Shown: positions 6,545 through 16,215, numbered from the stretch's first letter. The stretch is 42,615 nucleotides of DNA from Verrucomicrobiota bacterium (GCA_947471985.1 CANIZL010000056.1:1-42615); one strand, 5' to 3'. Notes: generated by a model from the letters alone, not told the origin. A program made the numbers and translations.

Positions 6545-9022
6545 TCAGAAATCCCGCTGATAGCCAACGCCAAATTGGAAACGACCGCCACTGCCAATCC
6601 GCGGGTCATGCGTCAGCGGAATGCCGTAGTCGAGCCGCAGCGGACCGATCGGCAGATTCAGGCGCAATCCAATACCGACGTTGTCATTGTAAATCCCGGT
6701 ATCCGCCGCCGCTCCGTTGGCGAGGACAAATTTCTGCGGGGCAAAGCTGTACGGGTTCTCGTAAACCATGCCCACGTCGTAGAACAACGCGAAGCGCAGT
6801 CGTTCAATGATGGGGAAGGAATACTCCGCGCCGGCAAACCAGTAGGTACCGCCACCCAGAGGCTCCAGGGAGATCAGATCCCGCGGGCCAACCCCGTGAA
6901 ACTTGTAGCCGCGCAATGAGTAAAGTCCGCCGAGGTAGTTTCGATCAAACAGGGGCACCCGGTCTTTCCGCCCCCGATCGCCGTTCCCGTAGGCATCCAC
7001 CACGCCGACGCGGCCGGTGAGCTCCAGAACGTGCCCTTCGAAGAAATCCTGCCACCGGCTGGTCTCGGTGAACACCCGCCCCGGATTCCAATACTGCGCC
7101 ACACGCAGTTCCAGCCGGTAAAAATCCACGTCCCCGGACAACGGTCCGCCCGCCATTTCCGGCGCGAATTCGATACGCTGCCCCTTGGTTGCGAAGACGG
7201 TGCTGTTGCGGGAATCATACGCCAACGAAGCCCCCAAGCGCGAAACCAAGCGCCCGCCCTCTTCATCCAACACCGGAGAATTCGGATAGGCCGTCTTGTA
7301 CGAATCCGCCAGTTTCAGATTGATGTCCTCCAACGTGTAGGTCAGCCCGGCCACAAACACGTCGTCACTGCGAATGTGAAACGGCAACTGCTTGGTCAGC
7401 CCCAGCCGGATGCCGGTCTGTTGCTGTTCGTAGTTGTCCGAAAGGTAGTTCAACCGGCGATGGTAGAGCTCCGTGCTGAAAGACAAACGCCGCCCCAAAA
7501 ACCAGGGTTCAACAAAGGTGGCGATGTAATCCGAGCGTTGCGCCCCCTGCTGGATGCGCAGACGCGCTTTCTGGCCACCACCGGTGAACGTGGGGGGGTG
7601 GAAAAGATCAAAATTACCCTGACTGATCTCCACGTACCCCACGATGGAATCAATCGAACTGAACCCGGCGCCCACGGCGAAATTGCCCGTGCTCTTTTCC
7701 TCAACGTTGATGACCAAGTTCTTCCGGTTCGGTCCGGTGTCCGACGGATCGTTGGAGGTCTCAACTTTCTCAAAGTACTGCAGCTGTTCCAGTCGTGACT
7801 TGCTGATCTTGACCCGTACCTGGTCAAAAACCTGGCCGGGCGTAATCGCCAACTCGCGGCGAATGACCTTGTCCTTGGTCTTGGTGTTGCCCTTGATCTC
7901 GATTTTTTCGACGTAGCTCTTTTCGCCTTCCTTGACGCGGTACTTGAGGTCCAACGTTCCGTTCTGGACGTTGGGAACCTTTTCCACATCCACGCGGGCA
8001 TCAATGTAGCCCCGGGCGCCGTAGAAATCGCTGACCGCCTCCACGTCCTTGCCCAACTTCTTGGGCGTGAAGATCGCGCCGGGTTTGTCCTGCAGCCCCG
8101 TCTTCATCTTTTCTCCGTCCTTGGAGCGCAGATTCCCCAGAATTTCTGGCTGCGAATACAGTTCGTTGCCCTTGAACTCCACCGTGCCCACCTGATATCG
8201 ACTGCCTTCGTCGACCTGGAGATTCACCACCACGTGATTCGTCTTGGGATGGTCAAACCGCACATCCTTCAATTCGTAATCAATGTAGCCACGATCCGCG
8301 TAAAACTCGGTCAGGCGTTCCTTGTCCTCTTCGAACTGGTCCTCCTTGAATTTGCCGGAGTTCGTCAACCAACTCATCCACCACCACCGGCGGGTCTTGA
8401 TGGCATGGCGCAACTTGGACGGTTTGGCCGCCGATGCCCCCTCAAAACGCACATCATCAATACGGATCTTGGGCGCCTCTGAGATCTCAAAGGTCACCAC
8501 CCCACGGCCCAAGGCCTCGTTGATGCTCGGTTTGTACTCCACCTTGGTCTTCTGCAACCCGGCCTTCTCGTAAAGCTTCCGGATCTCCTCCGCATCGTTG
8601 AACAACTTCCGCTCGTCGATCGGCTCGCCCACCTTGGAGGTGATTTTCTTCCGCAACTTCGCCAGTCCGTACTTCTTGTTACCGACGATCCGAACCTCGG
8701 TGATGATGGGTTTCGACTGCACCACGTACGTCAGAACGACACCCGTGGCGGTGTTCTCTGCTCCGACGCGAATGTTGAAAAAGTAACCCGTTCCGTAGAG
8801 GTTCCGGATGTCGTCCTCCACCGCCGTGGCATTGTAATTGTCGCCCTTTTTGACCCGAATGTTGGCCCGGACCAGATTGTCCGACACCGCCGCAGGACCA
8901 ACGTGCTGGATCCGGATGTCTTCGACGGGTGGGGTCGCCGGTGCCTGGGCAAGCGCCCCAAAATGAGCACAGGCAATAAGGACTGCGCATCGGCGCAGCC
9001 AACGAGCACTAGCTGGTTTCAT
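6545..9022 (-). CDS. bamA: Outer-membrane protein assembly factor BamA
   Basis: An 825-residue Omp85 protein. The start is set at ATG 9022 because it gives a proper signal peptide (MKPASARWLRRCAVLIACAH, cut near ALAQA). The frame extends to a GTG at 9088, which would bury it. Residues about 30-420 form successive POTRA domains, with typical phrases such as ITEVRIVGNKKYG, VNLQVDEGSRYQVG and YVEKIEIKGNTKT. The rest is a 16-strand barrel with the conserved LRGYKFHGVGPRD (loop L6 region with the RGF/RGY motif) and a C-terminal aromatic ending in YQRDF. It inserts beta-barrel proteins into the outer membrane. skp follows in the same operon. Confidence 0.95.
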   Translation of the reverse strand: MKPASARWLRRCAVLIACAHFGALAQAPATPPVEDIRIQHVGPAAVSDNLVRANIRVKKGDNYNATAVEDDIRNLYGTGYFFNIRVGAENTATGVVLTYVVQSKPIITEVRIVGNKKYGLAKLRKKITSKVGEPIDERKLFNDAEEIRKLYEKAGLQKTKVEYKPSINEALGRGVVTFEISEAPKIRIDDVRFEGASAAKPSKLRHAIKTRRWWWMSWLTNSGKFKEDQFEEDKERLTEFYADRGYIDYELKDVRFDHPKTNHVVVNLQVDEGSRYQVGTVEFKGNELYSQPEILGNLRSKDGEKMKTGLQDKPGAIFTPKKLGKDVEAVSDFYGARGYIDARVDVEKVPNVQNGTLDLKYRVKEGEKSYVEKIEIKGNTKTKDKVIRRELAITPGQVFDQVRVKISKSRLEQLQYFEKVETSNDPSDTGPNRKNLVINVEEKSTGNFAVGAGFSSIDSIVGYVEISQGNFDLFHPPTFTGGGQKARLRIQQGAQRSDYIATFVEPWFLGRRLSFSTELYHRRLNYLSDNYEQQQTGIRLGLTKQLPFHIRSDDVFVAGLTYTLEDINLKLADSYKTAYPNSPVLDEEGGRLVSRLGASLAYDSRNSTVFATKGQRIEFAPEMAGGPLSGDVDFYRLELRVAQYWNPGRVFTETSRWQDFFEGHVLELTGRVGVVDAYGNGDRGRKDRVPLFDRNYLGGLYSLRGYKFHGVGPRDLISLEPLGGGTYWFAGAEYSFPIIERLRFALFYDVGMVYENPYSFAPQKFVLANGAAADTGIYNDNVGIGLRLNLPIGPLRLDYGIPLTHDPRIGSGGRFQFGVGYQRDF

Positions 9023-9546
9023 CCGTAAAACAATATCCCAAGCGACACCCAACCGGCTTCCCGCCGCCCGCGACCGATCCATAGCCACGGCGCCGGCCGG
9101 ATTTCCCGGTCAGGCAACCAAGAACCATGGCAAGCCATCCGCCGCAACGCCAAGGAAGTCGCACGTTTCTGACGAACGAGGTGGCCCTGAATAATCCCGG
9201 GGGATTCCCGGTCCAAATCTGCTGGGAAGCCAATTAATTCGCCCTCTCCCAAGAAATCGCCCACCAACATCAGGGTCGGTCGGTGGATGTCCGATCCTAT
9301 CTCCGAGGGTTTCCTCATGAAACGAGAAAGTATCGCTTCGGAACCTCAGCTGGCCTTGGCTCTGCCCTTGCCATCACCGACCTGCCGGGGCCGTCGCCCA
9401 GTTCGGCCCTGCAGTCAGGCGCGGGCACAGTGGTGGTTCAAGGAGATGCGCCGGATCGTCGATGAAGGGCTGGAATTCAGGGCTACCGGGGTCCGGTAAG
9501 CCCGGGCTCGTTGCGCCCGCCCCAGTCAGGATGCTGCCCCCGGGAC
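9023..9546. other. Intergenic region upstream of bamA
   Basis: About 520 bp between bamA and the DUF4340 gene. The left half (to 9316) should hold the bamA promoter, but I see no convincing -35/-10 pair and no RNA gene. The right half holds the possible small gene at 9317-9499. Two short inverted repeats lie at its end (TACCGG/CCGGTA at 9484-9498, and CGGGC/GCCCG at 9503-9519) between convergent stops; they may act as a weak terminator. Confidence 0.4.
9317..9499 (+). CDS. Possible small protein with WWF motif, function unknown
   Basis: A 60-residue frame. ATG 9317 is preceded by GAGGG at 9304-9308 with suitable spacing, one of the few clear Shine-Dalgarno sequences in the window, which is why I prefer it over the longer frame from 9287. 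The N-terminal part is Leu/Pro/Arg-rich and low in complexity. The C-terminal part reads RAQWWFKEMRRIVDEGLEF, a compact amphipathic helix with a Trp-Trp-Phe patch. I have a recollection of similar WWF-x-x-M-R small proteins in Verrucomicrobiota but cannot verify it. It has no signal peptide or membrane segment. It could be non-coding; conservation would decide. Confidence 0.45.
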   Translation: MKRESIASEPQLALALPLPSPTCRGRRPVRPCSQARAQWWFKEMRRIVDEGLEFRATGVR

Positions 9547-11352
9547 CTACCAAACCAGATCCCGGAGTAGATCTTCGAATAGGATCATCGGCACCTGCAG
9601 GCGCAGGGGCGTGGGATCGTCATCAAAACGCGCCAAAGCCACGCGGGCAGCGCCCAATTCCCCACCAAACTCCAGCGTCCATTGGCCAAAACCCAACGAC
9701 GCCCGGGGATCGATTTCCAGCGTCACCGTCAGCGGACTGTCGTCGAGGTGATAAATCCGGCGGAACTGCTGTTGTTGCGCCAACTCAATCAGGGCGAACC
9801 GGTCCGAACGAAGAGCCCCCAGACCATTCAGGGTCGCGTCCAAGTTGCCGGCGGCGATTGAATCCAGCCGGCCGCGCCCGTGGTTCCAGACGCCATTCGT
9901 CCGCACCAGTACCCGTTCGGCACCCGCCTGCCGAACTCGGATCCGAAGCACCTTCGTCGCCCCAAAACGCCAATCCCGCAACTCCCCAGCCACATGGGCC
10001 AATTGGCCGGTGATGCTGGTGGGCAAACCGTACACGGATGCCTCGTCGGTCCGCCGCACATGGATCAAAGTCGGGCGACCCGCCACCGCGGTGCCGAATT
10101 GAAGTTCCGCCAGGAGATTCGTGCCGCTCGTCAACCGGTAGCTACGGACCGGGGTGGCCAGTCCGTAACGAGCCAGGTCGGGCACGATGTCCGAGACGAA
10201 ATCCGCGATTTCAAACTGACCAAATTGCCGGAGGAAAAAATCCATCACCCCGGCGTCCGCCGGAAAGCCTTTCGGCCCGGCGACCCGCCAATTCGTCGAC
10301 GTGGCATTGGTTCTTTCCACCCGGAACCCGGGCGTGGCCGCCGTCCCGGCCAACTCAATCGCCGTGGCCGCCCCGACCTCACCGAGGAGCCGCCGGTCGC
10401 GGTACTGGGACAGCGGCTGCACCAGCGGATCCAACACCCGGGCGGGAACCGTGAGCAAATTGGTCCCCGTCCGCCGCAGGGCATATCGATGCGCGGTGTC
10501 ATTGGTCACCACCGACCCAATCGCCAGTTGCACCAGATCCTGCGCCCCCCGCCCAAGCACCAATTCCGCCGCTGGGGTTTGCAGACCATAGCTCTCCAAA
10601 TCGGCCACGGGGCGGTCGGCAAGAAACTGATCCACCCGCACGTGCTCCATCAGCGCGATCAGAGTATTGATCCGCTCGGAATCAGCCCGTGCATCCAGCG
10701 GTCGCTTGAGACGCCAGTTTCCCTGGGCATCACGCTCGGCCCGAAAGTCAGTGGCGCCTTTCAGCTCCACCCGGTCAAAACCCTCTCTCGGCGTGGGAAA
10801 AAGCGCCCGATCCCGCCAATCATCCACCGAGCTCGGCAGGGTTTCCAACAAGGCCCGATCGGCCACAAACACTCCGGCATCGCCCACCCGCTGCAGGTAA
10901 AAACGCGTGCCGCCGAGCGTGGGCAGACCCAACTGCAGAATCACGGATCGGCCTTCACGTAAAGTGGCGGTCAACCGGGTCCCACCCGCCGACTCCAATC
11001 CAAACGCCCGCGCCCCACCGGCGGCAGTCATCTCTGCCAACCCCAGATAAGATGTCGGCTGCAAACGCCCCAAGGCCTGCACCAGCGACTGAACCCGGGC
11101 AGAATCCGCGGCGACCTCCAACGGCAGTCGAAGTTTCCACGGGGCTCCGGGCTGGGGCCGATTCACGGCCAGAACTCGATTGGAGACCGCAAGCTCCAGG
11201 CCCAGGATTTCCGCCGCCGGAATCGGGGTGAAACTGGCCGAGGCCCCGCCGGATCCCGACACCCGCGCTCCCGCGCGACGATCAATCAGCCAGACATAGG
11301 CCATGAGGGCCAGGGCGACGGCGGCGAGCCACCAATTGGATCGGGTCTTCAT
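9547..11352 (-). CDS. DUF4340-domain membrane-anchored protein
   Basis: A 601-residue protein with one N-terminal membrane helix (WWLAAVALALMAYVWLI) and a large, repetitive beta-rich extracytoplasmic part. Phrases such as PWKLRLPLEVAADSARVQSL and NWRLKRPLDARADSERINTL are two copies of the DUF4340 unit; the W-x-L-x-x-P-x-x-A-D-x-x-x-x-x-x-L pattern is characteristic. The gene starts three bases after the GldG-like gene, with GGAG before its ATG. DUF4340 proteins commonly close operons of GldA/F/G-like ABC systems, so it is likely the periplasmic accessory subunit. The substrate is unknown; nothing here proves gliding. Confidence 0.85.
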   Translation of the reverse strand: MKTRSNWWLAAVALALMAYVWLIDRRAGARVSGSGGASASFTPIPAAEILGLELAVSNRVLAVNRPQPGAPWKLRLPLEVAADSARVQSLVQALGRLQPTSYLGLAEMTAAGGARAFGLESAGGTRLTATLREGRSVILQLGLPTLGGTRFYLQRVGDAGVFVADRALLETLPSSVDDWRDRALFPTPREGFDRVELKGATDFRAERDAQGNWRLKRPLDARADSERINTLIALMEHVRVDQFLADRPVADLESYGLQTPAAELVLGRGAQDLVQLAIGSVVTNDTAHRYALRRTGTNLLTVPARVLDPLVQPLSQYRDRRLLGEVGAATAIELAGTAATPGFRVERTNATSTNWRVAGPKGFPADAGVMDFFLRQFGQFEIADFVSDIVPDLARYGLATPVRSYRLTSGTNLLAELQFGTAVAGRPTLIHVRRTDEASVYGLPTSITGQLAHVAGELRDWRFGATKVLRIRVRQAGAERVLVRTNGVWNHGRGRLDSIAAGNLDATLNGLGALRSDRFALIELAQQQQFRRIYHLDDSPLTVTLEIDPRASLGFGQWTLEFGGELGAARVALARFDDDPTPLRLQVPMILFEDLLRDLVW

Positions 11353-11355
11353 CGT

Positions 11356-12891
11356 TCAGCTCCGTCGGCGACTCCACACCAGGACGCCCAGCCCCAGCAC
11401 TCCTCCCGGCAATCCCCCCAGCAGCAACCAGCGCAACATCTGCGTCTGCCGCGGCGTCAATTCCAGACGATATTCAGTGATCGGCTTCGGACCGATCGCC
11501 AGTAGCTGAGAGCGGTCGAGCAACCACGCGATGGTCATTTCAGCGAACTGAAAATTGCCATAACTGCGCAGCACTTCGTTGCCGAACATGTTAACGTCGC
11601 CAATCACCACGACGCGGCCGTTTCCCCGGCCCGCCGTCACGCCGGCCACACCGCCCTTCTCCGCGGCGACCGCCACCGGGATCTCCTGGCCTTTGACATC
11701 GACACCGGGGCGAAACGCAATGTTGCCTCCGCTGAAATCCGATTTGGTCAACCCGTTGGTGCTGGTGCTCACGAGGACTTCCACCTTGGGGGCGTCGGCC
11801 GGCAGTTGATCCGCTGGCAGGCGGCCCACGACACGCGGAAACGGAAAATACAATCGGGATTGGCCGCGTCGCAGCGGTGCGGTGATGGGATGACTCCCCA
11901 GGCTCGAACTCAATACATCGAGGCTGCTGCGGGTCGTGCTGGGATCCCCGGCGTACCGCGGCAGCAAGCCGATGCCCCAAGCCTGGAGCGAGGCCTCCGG
12001 TCCCAGCGTCAACACCACCGCATCGGGGTCCAGCAGCCACAACAATCGGCCGCCCGCGTTTAAGTAGCGCTCCAAACGCACCACTTCTGCGTCCGTGTAC
12101 CGCGCGGTGCCACCGGCGATGATCAACAATTGCAGATCCGCCGGCACATCGTTGGTTCCATCCAGTCGAAGGGTGGTCAGTGTGGCGTTCTTCGTGCTCA
12201 CCAGCTCCGCCAATTCCTTGTACCCCAGACGCACGGCGGTGTTTCCGGCTTCCCGCTCGTTGTGACCGGTCAGAAAACCCACCCGCGAGGGCGCCACTTC
12301 CAAGAGCGCATTCAGCGCCGAAGTGAAGCGCAGCTCGCCCTTGAAACCTGCCCGGCGGATATCCTTGGATTCCCCCGCCATCAGTTTCTGGATATCCGCA
12401 TCGTACACGGATAATTCGCCTTCGCTGATCACCACCGGAGGATGAATCCGATCATCAAAAATAACGACATCGCTGGCCTCGGCGCCGAGCTTGTACCGCA
12501 TGCGGAGCTGGAACGCCGCCTCGCGTTGGGAGACCGAATCCACCACCATCACCCGGAGCCGCGGCTGCTCCAGTGCGTACTGCTTCAGCAGCCCGTCCAC
12601 ATGGCTGAACAGCCCGGATTCCCGATCAAAAAGCACCGTGATGTCCGTTTGATTGGTAATCAGCGGCAGCAATTGCCGGGTGAGCGGGCTGAGGCGGAAA
12701 CGTTCGCCCGCCGTGAGATCCGGCCGCCAGCGCAGGTGCCGTGCCGCCAGATAATTCACGAGGACCGTCAGGACCAGCGCGGAAAAGACGCCGACCAGGA
12801 CCGATGCTCCGAAGCGCAGGCGGCGCCCGGGTTCAAAGCTCGGAGCGAATCCATCATCCCCGCCGGGTAGTGAGGAAAGTTCTTCACTCAT
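11356..12891 (-). CDS. GldG-like ABC transporter auxiliary protein
   Basis: A 511-residue protein. The frame is open to 13095, but ATG 12891 overlaps the permease stop (ATGA) and is preceded by GGAGGT, so it is the start. It has an N-terminal membrane helix near 35-60 (VGVFSALVLTVLVNYLA) and a large soluble part of the GldG/ABC_transp_aux fold with DITVLFDRES, LLIIAGGTARYTDAEV and LLWLLDPDA. A C-terminal membrane helix is followed by an RRR end (LLLGGLPGGVLGLGVLVW). In relatives this protein assembles with a GldF-like permease and GldA-like ATPase. Exact substrate unknown. Confidence 0.85.
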   Translation of the reverse strand: MSEELSSLPGGDDGFAPSFEPGRRLRFGASVLVGVFSALVLTVLVNYLAARHLRWRPDLTAGERFRLSPLTRQLLPLITNQTDITVLFDRESGLFSHVDGLLKQYALEQPRLRVMVVDSVSQREAAFQLRMRYKLGAEASDVVIFDDRIHPPVVISEGELSVYDADIQKLMAGESKDIRRAGFKGELRFTSALNALLEVAPSRVGFLTGHNEREAGNTAVRLGYKELAELVSTKNATLTTLRLDGTNDVPADLQLLIIAGGTARYTDAEVVRLERYLNAGGRLLWLLDPDAVVLTLGPEASLQAWGIGLLPRYAGDPSTTRSSLDVLSSSLGSHPITAPLRRGQSRLYFPFPRVVGRLPADQLPADAPKVEVLVSTSTNGLTKSDFSGGNIAFRPGVDVKGQEIPVAVAAEKGGVAGVTAGRGNGRVVVIGDVNMFGNEVLRSYGNFQFAEMTIAWLLDRSQLLAIGPKPITEYRLELTPRQTQMLRWLLLGGLPGGVLGLGVLVWSRRRS

Positions 12892-13643
12892 TGCCACCTC
12901 CGGCTTTGCACGACCCGTTGCGTCACCAGCAACAGCAGGGCCGTTACGCTGACATAAAACACCACGTGCCGGCCATCCACCAGCCCCCGCGTAAAATCCT
13001 CCATGTGGCGCACCAACGAGATGTGATTCAACACCGGTTCCAACCAATCCTGCCCGGGATCGGGCCCGCCGGCCGGCCGCAAACTGATGACCCACAACCC
13101 GATGCCCAACAGGAAGCTCAGCATGGCGGCAATGATCTGGCTCCGGGTCAAGGCCGAGGCCAGACAGCCCAGACTCATGTACAAGGCACCCACCAGTCCC
13201 AGCCCGAGAAACGTCGACGCCATCACCCGCGGATCACAGAGGGCGGGTTCACCGGTCACCTCCCGCAGCGTGAAGAAGATCGCCAGCAGAGGGAGCCAGG
13301 TGAACATGAAAAACGCCCATGAGCCGGCAAACTTGGCCAGAACCACCTGCCAATCACCCACCGGCGTCGTCATCAACGCTTCATAGGTGCCCGACGATTT
13401 CTCCGCGGCAAAGGTCCGCATGGTGATCACCGGGGCGGTCAGCAACAGCACAATCCAAAAATAGGCCGTGCCGTAGTACACTTCCGTCACCGGCGATTCC
13501 AGCGCCCGGGTGTTGAATTTCTCCACGATGTCCATCAGCGCGAAACCGTTCAATAACAGCACCGCGGCGATCACGACATACCCGGTCAGCGACTTGAAAA
13601 AGCCACCCAACTCACGGCGAACCAGGGCCAGAAAAACGCTCAT
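12888..13643 (-). CDS. ABC-2 type permease, GldF-like
   Basis: A 251-residue integral membrane protein with about six helices. The pattern RRELGGFFKSLTGYVV at the N-terminus, then APVITMRTFAAEKSSGTYE, is characteristic of ABC-2 permeases of the GldF type. The E-K-x-x-G-T-x-E segment is the coupling region. It lies 24 bp after the ATPase and overlaps the GldG-like gene by four bases, so the three form one unit. It probably pairs with the ATPase upstream; substrate unknown. Confidence 0.9.
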   Translation of the reverse strand: MSVFLALVRRELGGFFKSLTGYVVIAAVLLLNGFALMDIVEKFNTRALESPVTEVYYGTAYFWIVLLLTAPVITMRTFAAEKSSGTYEALMTTPVGDWQVVLAKFAGSWAFFMFTWLPLLAIFFTLREVTGEPALCDPRVMASTFLGLGLVGALYMSLGCLASALTRSQIIAAMLSFLLGIGLWVISLRPAGGPDPGQDWLEPVLNHISLVRHMEDFTRGLVDGRHVVFYVSVTALLLLVTQRVVQSRRWQ

Positions 13644-13667
13644 ATCCTTTGTCGGGCCGCCCCTTCA

Positions 13668-14630
13668 TTAACGTTCATGCGCCTGCCCCCGGGTCAGGTG
13701 GATGAAGATGTCCTCCAGCGAGTGCCGACTCCGCGTCAGCTCACGCAGTTCCCAGCCGCGCAGACGCACCTGTTCAAAAACCGCCGGTCGGAGATCAAAT
13801 CCATTCCGCGGAGTCAGGGCCAGCCGCTGGTAGTCACCACCCGCCGGACTGAGATCCAATCGCTCCAATTCCGGCATATCCCGGAAGGCCTCCCGCAATT
13901 CGGCCGCTGGGGCGGCGATCTCCGCCACTACCTGGCCATCCAGGGAAAAACGCTTCTCCAGATCCTCCACGCGGTCCGCCGCCAGAATTCGTCCCTGATT
14001 TAAAATGAGTACCCGCGAACAGGTCATCTCGACTTCGGACAGGATGTGGGTCGACAACAAAACTGTGTGCCGTTCCGCCAACTGCTTGATCAAAGCGCGC
14101 ACCGAACGGATCTGGTGTGGATCCAAGCCGATGGTGGGCTCGTCCAGAACGATCAAATCCGGTTCATGCACCAAGGCATCGGCGAGCCCCACCCGTTGAC
14201 GGTATCCCTTCGAAAGCTGCCCGATGATGCGCCGATGCACATCCTGAAGGCCACATTGACGCAGGACCGTCTCCACCCGTTCCCGGCTGCGCGTCCAACC
14301 CAAGCCCTTCAGGCGCGCACGAAATTTCAGGTACTCCTTCACCCGCATATCCAGGTGCAACGGATTGTTCTCGGGCATGTACCCAAGCCGTCGACGCACC
14401 TCGTCGGGTTGATGAAAAACATCAAACCCCGCCACCCGGGCCGTTCCGCTCGTCGCCGGCATGAACGTGGAGAGGATCCGCATCGTGGTGGATTTACCCG
14501 CACCATTGGGTCCGAGAAAACCGACCACCTCGCCCCGTCCCACGGTAAACGAAAGCCCGTCCACAGCCGTGCGGCCGGGATAGCGTTTCGTGAGGTCGTG
14601 GACCTCGATCATCGGGACAGTATCGGACAT
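13668..14630 (-). CDS. ABC transporter ATPase, GldA-like
   Basis: A 320-residue nucleotide-binding subunit. ATG 14630 is used; the frame extends to 14669 without benefit. Walker A is at G40-T48 (GPNGAGKST), followed by the Q-loop region, signature LSKGYRQRVGLADAL, Walker B LIVLDEPTIGLDP and the switch His in LLSTHILSEVE. The C-terminal 100 residues are the extra domain seen in ATPases that drive ABC-2 permeases. It heads a four-gene unit ATPase, permease, GldG-like, DUF4340. The family call is secure. The transported substrate is not known. Confidence 0.93.
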   Translation of the reverse strand: MSDTVPMIEVHDLTKRYPGRTAVDGLSFTVGRGEVVGFLGPNGAGKSTTMRILSTFMPATSGTARVAGFDVFHQPDEVRRRLGYMPENNPLHLDMRVKEYLKFRARLKGLGWTRSRERVETVLRQCGLQDVHRRIIGQLSKGYRQRVGLADALVHEPDLIVLDEPTIGLDPHQIRSVRALIKQLAERHTVLLSTHILSEVEMTCSRVLILNQGRILAADRVEDLEKRFSLDGQVVAEIAAPAAELREAFRDMPELERLDLSPAGGDYQRLALTPRNGFDLRPAVFEQVRLRGWELRELTRSRHSLEDIFIHLTRGQAHER

Positions 14631-14691
14631 GACTACCGGGATCGGACCAATAGCCGGTTGAACCCGCACGCACCAGTGAGGAGTGAAAAAG

Positions 14692-16215
14692 TCATTCGAC
14701 CCCGGCCATCATCCGCAACAACGTGGGCTGCGAAAAGTTCTCCCGCCCGAGTTCACCGATCTGCCGCCCCTGGCGGAGCACCAGAATGCGCCGACTCAGG
14801 GCCATTAATTCCGGCAATTCGCTGGAGATAACGATCAACCCCATCCCCTGCACCGCCAGTTCATCCAACAGTTGATGAATTTCCGCCTTGGCCCCGACAT
14901 CCACGCCGCGGGTGGGTTCATCCACGATGAGAACCCGGCATTCGCGGGCCAGCCATTTTGCGAGGGCGAGTTTCTGCTGATTGCCACCGCTGAGCCGGCT
15001 GATCTCGGTCTCCCAAGAGGGCGTCTTAACCCGCAATCGATCCCCATACTGGGTCACCAATGCGTTCTCGGCCCCGCGGTTCATCCAGCCCAAACGGGAG
15101 AAACGCGCCAAGGAGGCGAGGGACACGTTTTCACGGCAATTCAGACTCAAAACCAGGCCCTGACGTTTGCGATCCTCCGGCACAAGTCCCAAACCCGCCC
15201 GCAGCGCCGCGGCCATGTTGCCGATTGGCACCTCGCGACCGCCCACGAAGACCCGGCCGGTGGCCGCGGGATCGAGTCCAAGCAGCGCCTGCGCCACCTC
15301 ACTCCGCCCGGCTCCGACCAAACCGGCCAATCCGAGCACCTCACCCGCACCAACCCGGAAACTCACCTCGGCAAATTTCCCCGGGGAACTCAAAGATTCC
15401 ACCCGCAATAGCTCGTCCCCCGGCGGCCGCTGCAGATGCGCGGGTTCGTGAGCGGCCACGCTGCGACCCACCATGCTGCGGACGAGTTGTTCCGGAGTCA
15501 TGGCCCCCGCCGGCTCCGTGACGACGTGTCGACCATCCCGCAGCACCGTAATGGTGTCACAAAGCCGGAAGATTTCGTCCATCCGGTGCGACACATACAG
15601 CATCGTATGCCCCCGACTTTTGAGGGTGCCGATGAGTTGAAAAAGTTGTTCACTTTCGGTCGCGGAAAGCGAACTGGTCGGTTCATCAAACACGATCACC
15701 CGGGCGCCGGTCCCGACGGCGGCCGCTATCTGCAGGACTTGCTCCTGAGCGGTACTGAGTTCACCCACCGGACGATCCACCGCGAAATCCGCCCCGACGC
15801 TATCGAGCAAAGCCCGGGCCCGACGACGCAGGGTACCTCGATCCAGCCAGCCCGCCCGCGCGGGCAATTCGCCCAAGCACAAATTCTCCGCGACCGACAG
15901 GTTTGGACAAAACGCCAGTTCCTGGTGCACCATCGCGATACCCTGGCGCCGGGCGGCCAGCGGTGTGGCGGGTGCAATCACCTCCCCGTCGAGGACAATT
16001 TGCCCCGAGTCGGCGGTGTAGACTCCGGCGAGGATCTTGCCGAGCGTGCTCTTGCCGGCCCCGTTCTCCCCCATCAAGGCGTGACAGGTCCCCTGGGCCA
16101 CCCCAAACGAAACATCCTGGAGGGCTTGCACTCCGGGAAAGCGCTTCGCCATCTGCTGAAATTCCAGAAAAGCCACGGCGCAAGATGGACAGCCGGGGCT
16201 CGTCTCGGCAAACAA
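14692..16215 (-). CDS. Sugar-type ABC transporter ATPase (RbsA/MglA family)
   Basis: A 507-residue protein with two nucleotide-binding domains in tandem. The first has Walker A (GENGAGKST, 49-57), an LSTAQEQ signature and VIVFDEPTSSLS. The second has the family's typical altered P-loop (GLVGAGRSEVA), LSGGNQQKLALAKWL and VLIVDEPTRGVDVGA. Such proteins energise uptake of ribose, galactose, xylose and related solutes. The start used is TTG; GTG 16179 gives an N-terminus closer to the family (VAFLEFQQMAKRFPG) and is a good alternative. No periplasmic binding protein or permease is adjacent, so it is an orphan here. It sits 61 bp upstream of the Gld-like unit on the same strand. Confidence 0.92.
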   Translation of the reverse strand: MFAETSPGCPSCAVAFLEFQQMAKRFPGVQALQDVSFGVAQGTCHALMGENGAGKSTLGKILAGVYTADSGQIVLDGEVIAPATPLAARRQGIAMVHQELAFCPNLSVAENLCLGELPARAGWLDRGTLRRRARALLDSVGADFAVDRPVGELSTAQEQVLQIAAAVGTGARVIVFDEPTSSLSATESEQLFQLIGTLKSRGHTMLYVSHRMDEIFRLCDTITVLRDGRHVVTEPAGAMTPEQLVRSMVGRSVAAHEPAHLQRPPGDELLRVESLSSPGKFAEVSFRVGAGEVLGLAGLVGAGRSEVAQALLGLDPAATGRVFVGGREVPIGNMAAALRAGLGLVPEDRKRQGLVLSLNCRENVSLASLARFSRLGWMNRGAENALVTQYGDRLRVKTPSWETEISRLSGGNQQKLALAKWLARECRVLIVDEPTRGVDVGAKAEIHQLLDELAVQGMGLIVISSELPELMALSRRILVLRQGRQIGELGRENFSQPTLLRMMAGVE

